Shown here: positions 37,301-49,300 of the stretch, in pieces
Layout of the letters: the number at the start of each line of letters is the position of its first letter
Numbering within the stretch: the stretch's first letter is position 1
Source of the DNA: Congeria kusceri
Taxonomy: Eukaryota > Mollusca > Bivalvia > Myida > Dreissenidae
DNA: 64,000 nucleotides
Reading direction: 5' to 3'
NCBI GenBank assembly: GCA_027627225.1
Contig: CM051030.1
Span: 5,185,001-5,249,000, forward strand
Notes under the pieces: generated by a model
What the model was told of the DNA's origin: nothing
Databases searched by the model: none
What the model saw: the letters and a program-made list of their open reading frames with translations, nothing else
Made by a program: the position numbers and the translations under genes

Positions 37301-40300
37301 CACTAAATACTGCCGCAAGTTCATATAGAAACAGTTTTAAGGGACACTCACACCCAATGCCAATTTTAACTGATTACCACAACACTGACAGTATTACTGT
37401 TGACATGCATGAAATTCTGCTGAATGTATACTAATTTATCAACTTGTTATTAACTACTATTTACTTAACTGTAATTGGATTCATTAATTTATATCTAGTT
37501 TAAAAAATATTACCTTACATGAATTGGAACTTATTTGAAAATATTTTAAGATAAACTTAAGATGTTTCTGAAATATCGCCCCTGGTACAGACTCAGAACA
37601 TCATAACAAAAGGGGAATATTTGCGCCTGGGACATGAAATATCGCCCCTGGTACAGACTCAGAACATCATAAAAAAATAGGAATATTTGCGCCTGGGACA
37701 TGAAATATCGCCCCTGGTACAGACTCAGAACATCATAACAAAAGGGGAATATTTGCGCCTGGGACATGAAAACAACATCATTATAGCTGAAATTCCATTT
37801 CATGCAATATCATTACAACCGATGTTATATCATTACAACCGATGTTATATCATTACATCCGATGTTATATCATTACAACCGATGTTATATCATTACAACC
37901 AATGTTATATCATTACAACCGATGTTATATCAATAGAAATATATAAGGAACTGTCTGGGACTTTTAACTCAGCGTCGCTATATGCAATATATCATTACAA
38001 CCGATGTTATATCAATAGAAATATATAAGGAACTGTCTGGGACTTTTAACTCAGCGTCGCTATATGCAATATGTCATTACAACAGATGTTCTATCAATAG
38101 AAATATATAAGGAACTGTCTGGGACTTTTAACTCAGCGTCGCTATATGCAATATATCATTACAACCGATGTTATATCAATAGAAATATATAAGGAACTGT
38201 CTGGGACTTTTAACTCAGCGTCGCTATATGCAATATATTGCTATAAGTGGGATCGTTACCAGTAGTGTTTACTGTACATTCAACCACACTATACTGAATG
38301 CATTTGAACCATACTACATGTATTAATAACAGACCTGTTGGAGGTTACATCAGCATCTGCCCCCACGCAATCTCCACCAGCATCCACAAACACGAGGAGC
38401 TGCTCTACACCATCAAACATGAAATACTTCATGCTCTGGTAAGTCAGTTATCAGTTAATTGATCCGATTTGACAACAGCTTTTTCAATTTGCATATTTTT
38501 CCGACCTGGGCTGGTATTCATAAAGCTCCTAACATACCGGTAAGTTCAGATCAAAATTTAAATTTTCTGTGTGAAATCCAATGATTTCTACTTACAAAAA
38601 AGTAAAATATTACACATTTAAGCGATATTGACTAGTTTAAAATGTACTAGTAATTTTAATGTGTCAGATCCTATATCTCTGTGTTTTGGGCAACCCGACC
38701 TTACCTAGCGAAAACAAAACTAAGTTTACCTTACCTAGCGAAAACAAAACTAAGTTTTTAGCAACTATTGTTTTCCATGAAATGCGTCTTCATCAGATTT
38801 TAGATAATTTTCTATTTTTTTGCCAAAAAGTAAAAAAAACACCTTCCATCCCGACCCTACGTAACTTTTGTTGAGACTGTTGCGCGAAACAAACATTTTT
38901 TTGGGGGGGGGCCTAAGTAATGAAAAGGACACTAGCACAGTGATTTTTTTTCACTCATTTTAGTGCCGTTTAAAGGCAGTTTTTCCTGACAAAATATCCT
39001 CCATTTTTCCCCAAAATTGTTAATTTTATTTCCTTAAGTAATAAGTATTTTACAGGTGGGTGCGTAAATAGAAAAAACAATTACTGAATGATAATTTGCA
39101 TCGGCACCATTGTCAAAAAGAAGTTCAGTAGATGATATATATTTATCATTAAAAAAGCAAAATAACCATACATTTCGTGAAAAGTAAACTTTTTAAAACT
39201 TCCCTATTTTGAAATTAGTTGGGCTTAAGTTCCCTATTTCATGGGCACAGGCAGTTAAGAATTTTTGAAAAAAAAAATCACAGCTGCATAAACGTATCAG
39301 TGGTGACAAAATGTTGAAAATGAATGACCATCTGACATGGCCCTCTTGTTTCCTATATATGTCTAAGCTCTGTTCGGTATCCATCAGATCCAGTGATATT
39401 TCTAATTGAAAAAAAACAACAACACATCAAACACTAATACTTCTGTTTCAGGGGTTCACAGCCAGTTTATACGCTTTCTACAGGGTCCCGTCAGGAAGGC
39501 CCCTCACCCCTCGGGATCAGTACACGGGAAAACCACTGAACTTTGATTACTCGTAGGTCAAACATTTATATGTTTATACCTTTCTCTTTATGGCCAGAGA
39601 AGTAAATGATGCTACACATTTTCTAGTGCCAGGGTTGGCATCAATCCACCACCCGGGTTTTAACCCATCATCAATTGACCGCCCACGGTTTTGATCAGCG
39701 GTTTTAACCGGTTAAAACTGCTCTGTTCAATACTCCCAAATTGGTCAAAAGTGGTCAATTGAAAATTTTTTAAGGAATTTTCTAGCCAAACTAGAAATTT
39801 GTCGCCTGGGTGACAGCGGGCCCCGATTGATAGCATGTTTGAAGGTAGGGGTCAGTCAGTTTTTAAAGTAATGATAGGAAATGTAAATATATGTACTTTT
39901 TAATAAAAAATTCAATCCCCTTTACGTACTGTTCAACTACACATTACCCTCTACAATGAAGACAAGTTTCAAGAAAATCTGTTGGATACTCTAGGAGGAG
40001 TTGCATTCAAAAGGAATTTTCCCTATACATTACATACAGGAAAATAATGAAAGGGCCATAACTTGCAAATGGAGGAGAAAAATTTAAATCCCCATTTATA
40101 CTCAAAACTACACGTCCGATCTGGCCCATATTCGACTTCAAATGAGACCTTATGGCTATACACAAACAGTGCAAGTCTCTATACTCCACGTTGTTCTTTT
40201 TTTTACATTATTCTCACAAAAAAGGGGCAATAACTCTGGTGTTTGTACCCCAATCTAGGCCATTTTCGTAATTTTTGGAAATCTTACGCTCATACACAAG

Positions 40301-43300
40301 CCTTGCAAGTTAGGTCAAAATCAGATGTACACTGTACAGTTTTTCTCATAAAAAAAGAGCAATAACTCTTGTATTCCTAGACCGGGCCCGTATTCACCAA
40401 CCAATTTTGAGATTGAAGACGTAAGAAAAAAAAAAATCTTGAAACTATTCTGCTCTTAAAAGGCTGTTAGTATGAATTGTACTTGGTATTTACAAACGCT
40501 AGTTTAAGCATTCTTTATTTAGAATGATTTATTAATGGCATAAGCAGCGTTGGAACCCAGCATATTCGCAAACACACAAGTATTATTTCTTGAGTCTAAG
40601 TCAGTTCTAGTTGTTGACGCAGACAGTGCGTCCCCTTATACCAATTGCTTCGTTCTCAGGTGAGCTTAAATGTGGATGGACGGACAGACGGAACAACAGG
40701 GTGATTACTATAGGGCATCTGCCAAAAATTGGCCCTAATTTGTAATAAAAGGTATTTATGTATGAAGTTGAATTACATTAGCTTAATTCTTTCTCGAGTA
40801 ATTGAGCGGAAACCGTTTTTCTATATTTTGTAACGGTGACATTGACAGTGACCCCATCCACCCCCTATGTAATCCCAAGCCAGGTCTCGATATAAGGTAT
40901 CTATGGATGAAGTTTCATTAAAATATTTCAATTTGTTCTCAAGTTAGAGAGCTGAAACCAAAATTTGACTCCGCCTGAAAATGAAAAATTAACAAAGGGC
41001 AATAACTCCAGAATTATGAAGTGCAGAGTAACGGTTCTTGTGCATTGCACTTCTCCTCAACGAGATCTATCCACCTATCCAACTATGAAGTTTCAAGTTA
41101 ATACCTCTTATAGTCTAAGAGTTATGCTCCAGGCAAAAACGAAGTATGAAAAATTAATAAAGGGCAATAACTCCAGAACCATGAAATGCAGAGTAATGGT
41201 TCTTGTGCACTGCACTTCTCCTTAATGAGATCTATCCACCCATGAAGCTTCAAATTAAAAGCTGAAACGGTTTTGAATTTATGAAAGAAAAACATGAAAA
41301 ATGTGGACGGATGGATGGACGGACAGACAGACATGGTGATTACTATAGGGCACCCGCCAAAAATTTGCGGGGCTCTAATTTATTAATTCCATACTGATTC
41401 CATTGCCCATGAAAGTGTCATAGTGAACAAAAGTTGTGGTCATGATGAAAACTATTATTAATAATGCTCCTGACATTTTATTGCACAGATCTATTCCTGT
41501 CAGGGTGTTATGTCCTCAATTGAAGTATAATAATGCAATACAAATCGGGACTGTTTCAGCCTCTCGATGTATACGTGGAGTGACCGTGTTGTTGCCCAGG
41601 TGACCAGGCCTGCTTGGAGGTTAAAGGGGCAGACAATCTCCAAGACAGTCAACATGATAGTGACACCAAATGTAGTAGTAGGTCCCTTTTTACTAACTAA
41701 TCTACAGTTATTTACTATTTGAAGGACATAATATCTGTAAGATGGTCTGCCTGATCAGTGTTTTTTAGCTCACCTGAGCACAACGTGCTCATGGTGAGCT
41801 TTTGCGATTGCTTATTGTCCGTCGTCAACATTTACCCTGTGAACACACTTGAGGCTACATTTGTTGCCCAATCTTCATGAAACTTGCTCAGAACATTTGT
41901 CCCAATAATTTCTCTGACGAGTTTGAAAATGGTTTCGTTCCACTAAAAAACATGGCCGCCAGGTGGCAGGGCAGTTTTCCTTATATGGCCATAAAAAAGC
42001 TTGTGAACACTCTAGAAGTCACATTTTTGGCCAAATCAACATGAAACTTGCTCAGAACATTTGTTTTTATGATATTTCGGCCAAATTCGAAAATGGTTCC
42101 ACTTCGTTTAAAAACATGGCCACCTGGGGGTGGGGCAGTTTTCGTTATATGGCTATAGAAAAAGCTTGTGAATATTCTAGGAGTCACATTTTTTGCCCAA
42201 TCAACATGAAACTTGCTCAAAACATTTGTTCTTATGATATCTCAGCCGAGTATGAAAATGTTTCCGCTCCATTGAAAAACATGGCCACCAGGGGGCGGGG
42301 CAGTTTTCCTTATATGGCTATATTGAAAACTTTAAAAAGCTTGTGAACACTCTAGAGGCCACATTTATTTCCCACTCTTCATGAAACTTGCCCTGAACAT
42401 TTGTTCTAATGAAATCTCGGACGAGAATGGGTCATGTTGGGTCAAAACACAAGGTCACTAGGTCAAATTGAATAAAAAGCTTGTGAACACTCGTGAAGTC
42501 ATATTTTTTACCTAATCTTCTTGAAATTCGCTCAGAACATTTGTTTCAATAATATCTTGGATGAATTCAAAACTGGGTAACGTGGGGTCAATAACTTGGT
42601 CACCAGGCCAAATTTAAGAAAAAGCTTGTTAACACTCTAGAGGCGAGATTTATAGCCTAATCATCAAGAAACTTGCTAGAAGTGACATTTTTTGCCCAGT
42701 ATTCTTGAAACTTGCTCAGAACATTTGTTTCAATGATATCTCGGACGAGTTTGAAACTAACTCAAGTTGGATCAAAAACTAGGGCACCAGGACAAATTGA
42801 AAAAAAAGCTTGTGAATACTCTAAATGCCACATTTGTAGCCCAATCATCATGAAACTTGCTCAGAACATTTGTCTAAATGATAACTGGGACACATTTGAA
42901 ACCAGGTCACATGGGGTCAAAAACTAGGTCACCAGGCCAAATTGAAAAAAAAGCTTGTGAACACTCTCGAGGCCACAATTTTGCCAAATCTTCATGAAAC
43001 TTGCTCAGAACAGTACTTCCTTAGCATGTCAGGTGAGCGACCTAGGGCCTCATGGCCCTTTTGTTTCATCTTAGGGGAAGGTGGTGGGGCCTTCAGATGG
43101 GGAATTTTATGGCAAATGGGGATTTTTTTTATAGAAAAGCTACATGTTTCTATTCTACTTTTCTTATAAAACATTTATGAAGTGTTTTGCTACAAATGAT
43201 AACTTAGATTATGCACTTACTTGGTTTGTTGGAAAAAAATTTGGATTGTTCATGAAAATTCCTCTATCTTGGTCAATTTTTGTCCGATTTTGGTCATTTT

Positions 43301-46300
43301 TATTTAAATAAAGCCTACATTCTAATTTCTATGGTTAATATAGGGGAAAAATATATACTTTTTAAGCAGGGGAATGGGGTCGAATTTCGGCCCCAAATTG
43401 GCCCTAGAAAACACTGCTGATAGTAACACCAATTGTAGTAGTAGGTGCCTTTAATATACTATCAAAAAGGGCAGAATATCTAGCAGATGGTTTACATGGT
43501 TTTTACAACACTAAGAAAATGGAAGCTCTTGTATTGAAATGTGCGTAAAGTGCCGTCCCGGATTAGCCTGTGCACAGGCTAATCCAGGATGGCACTTTCC
43601 GCCTACATTGGATTTATGTTTAGAAGAGACTTCCTTGAAACAGAATATACTATAAAAGCGGAAAGTGTCTTACCGTATTAGCCGATGCGGACTGCACAGG
43701 CTGATCCGGGACGACACTTTCCACACATGCATTAAGCCCGGTTTTCCCACGACATGCCTTTACATATAATTTAATTAAATTTGACTAAATTAATGTTCCT
43801 TGTGATGTTACATATTGAAGATAATTTGCTCATTGATTGGATTTTGAATTTGTATTTACAGCGAGAGGTGCGCAACCATTTCAACTGCCCGACTCTGGAG
43901 GGAGGTGAACTAGAGGACCAGGGAATCAATGGGACAGCGCTCACTCACTGGGAGAAACGCGTGTTTGAGGTAGTCATGGAGTTACACTGATGTTTTCCCT
44001 TCTTTGACAGGTTGCGCTAAAATGAGAAATTCTCACAGAAATGCTTTATTTTTCCTAGCTGAAATGACAAAAATACTAAATCTGTACTGTCTAAATCTCT
44101 AATACTCTGATTTGTTGATCTTGATACAGCTTGTATTGTTTTTGATAAAAACATTTTAATATTGCATTTAACCAATGTGCTACTAGTTGAAGGCATTAAT
44201 GACTAAAATACCTTGAAACACATACTTCCTCATTTTTTTCCAATTAGCAAAATTGCATGACATGAACATTTCCAATCCAAAGCTGTGAAAAAAACTGTTT
44301 AGCTGAAAATTTTCATGTATGAATTGTATTTAAAGGTGATTAAATACTATGAAGGCAGATAATTTATCAAGCTTTATTGTTTAGTTCATTTGATTACTAT
44401 AAACACATATTTATTTCTGTTTTTCTTTGTCTTTGCATCCATTGCTATCTAATATATATGAGGCTTGTCGTGGGAAAACCGGGCTTAATACACGTGCGTA
44501 AAGTGTCGTCCCGAATCAGACTTTTCAGTCCACATATCCAGCTCGACACTTTTCGCCTACAGTGGAATTATATTTAGCAGCGACTTCCTTTAAACAGAAT
44601 ATACCATAAAAGCAGTCCACACAGGCTTGATCCAGGACGCCACTTTACGCACTTGCATTAAGCCCGGGTTTTTCATGACTCGCTTCATATTATAACCATT
44701 ATGTTGCGTTTCAGAATGAGTTTATGACGGGCACATACACACAGAATCCTGTGATTTCTCGGATAACCCTGGCTCTGATGCAAGACACGGGGTGGGTGTA
44801 ATCACTTAGGTTTAATTGTTGTTATTGGTTTCTGCAAGTTGGTACTTAGTATTGTGAACGCTGGGTACATAGAAAAGATTAGTGTTGTGCCGATTTATCA
44901 TTTCCTCGATTAATCAACGACTAATAGGTAATGATTTATTAGTCGATTAAGATTTGGGATTAGTCGATTAATTGAATATATATATGCATGTGCTTTCTTT
45001 CTTGAAGAATCTCCAATCCCTTTCTTTTAACTTGAACAGGTAATCCGATTCATTTACATGTTTCAGTGACCAAATAATCTAATTTAATTCTAACATGATA
45101 CTCTCTAATATTTTTATAGACAAAGAACAAAGTAATCGTTGTTAATCTACCCAATAAACAACGCAAAAAGAAGTCCCAATTCTAAGCGGAGCATATTAAA
45201 AAGTAGTTCCAGTTACAATAGCAAAAATATATGTCAAATCATGTTAGAATCGAAATAATGTTCGCATTATAGTTATTTATCGGCCAATAAACAACTCTTT
45301 GTCGTTCTGATGCATGAATATTAAATAAATCGGGCTAAGGCCCTCATGGTTTAATTCCTACGCATCAGAACTCCATATTGTTGTTTATTGGATGATAACC
45401 AATGATAAATCGAAAAATATTTATCAAATAACACACATGCACATATAATTAAATACATTGTTCAATAGAATAAAAGGTATATATTTATATATTTTATTAT
45501 GATGTGTAGAACTAATATTCGTCTCTAGTAAAGCTGTTATGTCAGAATTACAAACAAAGAAATCCATGATGGTTTCACTCAGTATTGTTAATGATGGATA
45601 TCTTACTTTTGTGAAAGGTTTGAACAATGGTTATTAAATGTAAAATTAAAAATAATACAATTATGGTCTTTGTATTCATTTGTTTAGCTTTTATCTATGC
45701 CATGTTTGTTGTATTTTTATTTTATTTTGCATGTTGGTACCTAACACAAGATAAAGATTTATAGTGTTTGTGCGGTTGCTTAACTTTTCAATAATTAATA
45801 TATCTGATATGTATCTTGTCAATAATCCAGCGGGTTAGTAGAATAATGCAGTTCACAAACTATATATTAAAAACACATGTTTTATGCCTATTTCCTTCAT
45901 AATTGCTATATAAATCTGACACATTGAGAAAGAAAATAAAACAATGTAAATCATTGAAACGTTGCAGTCCATGGCGTATTTCCTTTACTTTCAATAATCC
46001 TGATTAATCGGTTATTGAGTCATAACTTGTTGCTGATTAATCGACTAAAATTTTGGACACTGATTAACAACACTAGAAAAGATTAACATATATGAACATA
46101 AGATAGTGGATTGTCAAATAAGTTTATGCAGCTTGTATTAATTCCTTTCCTGTCATTTAAGTTTTGGTTTATAAAAACTGCAATGTTAAATAATATTTTA
46201 ATTTTGTTGCCATAAGTTTTCATGCAGCCTAATAGGTACAACATTTAAACAAATAGTGTTAGCAAATGTAAGTATTTTTATTTAGGAGTTTTATTACAGT

Positions 46301-49300
46301 AAGAATAGCCATCGTTTCTTGGCATAAATGTTCCAAATTGTTTAATGAAGTGAATATGCCCAATTAAATGATCAAATATGAATGTGGTAAAAATTGGATG
46401 TTTACAGATGGTACGACGTCAACTACGAGAAAGCGGGCGTATTGGAGTGGGGTCAAAATCTAGGATGTGACTTTGTCATGAAGAGTTGTTATGAATGGAT
46501 GGAATCAAGACTGGCGAGGTAGGAGAGGGTTGGGTGAATCTTAACCAATAAAAATGGGTCAGTTTGAAATGAGTCTAATGATTTGGGGTGTTTTTATTTG
46601 GAGTGGGGAGGTGCATTGTATTTGTTTTGAAAAAAACTTTTAAATGAAAGTTAAAAGGGGCTAAGTCAATGAAAACTTGGTTTCCTATTTTATTATAAAT
46701 GATATTAGATGGTAGAAATGCGCTGTGCTAAGACAAGTGCATTAAATGAAGAAGAAATAATACATAATGAGATATTTGATATAAAAAAAATCAGCAAAAA
46801 TGTTTGCAAAAACTAAAACCCCAAGCTGGTATCGAACTCACGACTTAAGAGCCGTACGAAGAAATATTAGTAGACAGCGCTTTAACCAACTACACTGTCT
46901 GCTTGGTAAGGAAACGTGTAAACCATGGTTATACAAAATACTCACAATTCTGAGGTCATGAAAAGGGCCAAACAAACACAACCCATAGTATAGATTGAAA
47001 GGGCCAAACAAACACAACCCATAGTATAGATTGATTTTTTATCTCAGAATGTGAGCACCCTTTTCCCATTATATATACTTCATTGTAACCATTGTGATAT
47101 GCTAGTTTTAATATTGTTATTTCAGATTTTTTAAAGAAATGATACCCCTTTCATTGACATACCCAGTAGTCCTTTTAAGTGACTTTTGTTTTTCCAAAAT
47201 TTCATTGCTAAAAGAACATTTAATAACTTTCGTGCTTTTGATTAAAGACATTGTATGTCCTAATTTCATGTCAAAGGAATGTTAATCCCATGCATGATTT
47301 TTGCATGGAGAAATCCATTATTGTGGTCAGTGAAGTGTTTTAAGTTTGAGGGTGGTCTCATAAATCGATACTGGTATCCAAAATTGAACAAAAAGATTGG
47401 TACAGCAAATGGAGAAAAAATAGGTAATTATAAACAAATTGGCCTGGTTTTTCCATGCAAATGTACTTATTGGTGGACAAAAACTTAGCAAATGATTTTT
47501 AGTTTGTAAATTGTTGAATTTATTATATTTTGTAAACTTCTAATAGTGTTCAACATGTTTCATAGACGGCCCTAACAATGACATCCATTTGATGACAGTT
47601 AATATTACCCTTAGAAGTACAGTTATTCATGGAAAGCATGAACCATGAGAAAATCAACACAGTGTTTTTTACAATAGAGTGACATTTGTCTTTAATTGTA
47701 CCCAAATATTCCTTTGAAGATGTTTGCAACTTTAATAATAGAAAACAGAAAGAATTTTAATTAAAGCATTTTTATAACAGCAAAGGTCTTCATGTGCTGC
47801 AGTAACTTGGACATTCATCCATCAACATATAAAATATTCCTTGTTATTAAAACAAGGAGGTTACATGTACAAAATGTGTTGCAGTAATTTGGACATTCAT
47901 CCGTTCTGCATTAACGTGAACCGAGGTCAGCCATTGACCGAATGTACACGCTCCAGGGGTGCAGTAGCAATCTGCTACCTGGCCGAGTTTCAAACCTCGC
48001 TGCCAGCACAGTATCAGGTATGTGCTCAAGATGTAAGATGCACGGTGGTAAGATGCACGGTGGTCAGATGCACGGTGGTAAGATGCACGGTGGTCAGTTT
48101 CCTGGGCAAGCTTGCCCAGGAAAAGTGTGAGTAGGTTAACTGACCGCCGTGATATGACTGAAATACTGTTAAAAAGGCAAAAAATCCAAACAAACAAACA
48201 AACGTATGATGCAGGGCTCACTCTGCCCTTCGCCAAATTAACCCATGGCTACGAATTTCTCCAGGATAAAAAAATGTCCATTTGGCTCCAAATATTTCTT
48301 CATAAAACTTGGACAAAAATACCACAAATAACATATATTTTAAGTTAACATTTGACTAAATACATTTTTAAGCTACCGGTAGAGGAAACTGAGTAGGGAT
48401 TACCTGTATGTATACTAATGAACATATTTGTGGCTGATATCTATTTTTACACAGCAAGTTACATACAAGTTTGTAACATCTTTTACCTGAAATGACTATG
48501 TCATAAAACAGTATGTTCTTAGCAGTCTTGAAGAGCATTCTTCTAAAAGGTCATGATCACTTTTGAAATGTCAAATGTAAGAATGCAAATGTGTGTCTGG
48601 GCCATGTATTCTATATGCAAATAGGGATTCTGCTATCAATCGTTTTTGTTTGTTTGTTTCTTTGGATTTTTCGCCGTTTTCAACAGTATTTCAGTCATAT
48701 AACGGCGGTCAGTTAACCTACTCACACTTTTCCTGGGTAAGCTGGTTTACCAGTACCGAGTGCACATACTTGTGCCAGTAACTGACAACTGCCCTACTTG
48801 AATCAGAGGTAGGGTGAGAATGGCCGTAGAAATAATTTCATGACCATTTCCCACACAAGTTATGCGGCCTGGCTGGGAAACGAACCCGCGATCCTCGGAT
48901 TTGTAGTCCAGCGCTCTACCAACTGAGCTAGCCGGCCCGGCTCTGCTGCTATAAATCGACACAAAGTTTTTGTGTGTTGCCTCCATGGACCAGGTTGCTA
49001 GGTCCATAGTGAAAAGATTAACTGACACACAAAACACACTAAGCATTTAATTTTTCCCGAATGGACATTTTTGTATTTTGTCTATTTCAAGGCAAAATTG
49101 AACAAATAGACATTGCTTAATACAGTTTTATTTTCAGAGTTCATAAAAAATACCAAAAATAACTTGCAAGAAACTTAGAGAAATAGTTAAAGTTTAGTAA
49201 TATTTTTTCCCTGTTACAGTATTTCCGCTCAGTCGCAGGTGTGCTAGCGTCGGAGGTGGGGCGATACGGAGGCAGTGTGTCACTGGCGGACTACTGTCCG

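Noticed and set aside
37687..38028. 113-residue open frame with [11 protein letters not shown] repeats
   Set aside because: Arises from the 69-bp and 20-bp tandem repeats.
41963..42346. 127-residue open frame in LMLN intron 8
   Set aside because: It is a dispersed tandem repeat with the same words (cttgtgaacactctagaagtc) on every unit, and an equally long frame runs on the opposite strand.
43781..43990. 69-residue open frame as an independent small gene
   Set aside because: Its second half is LMLN exon 9; the start lies in the intron and the end runs past the donor.
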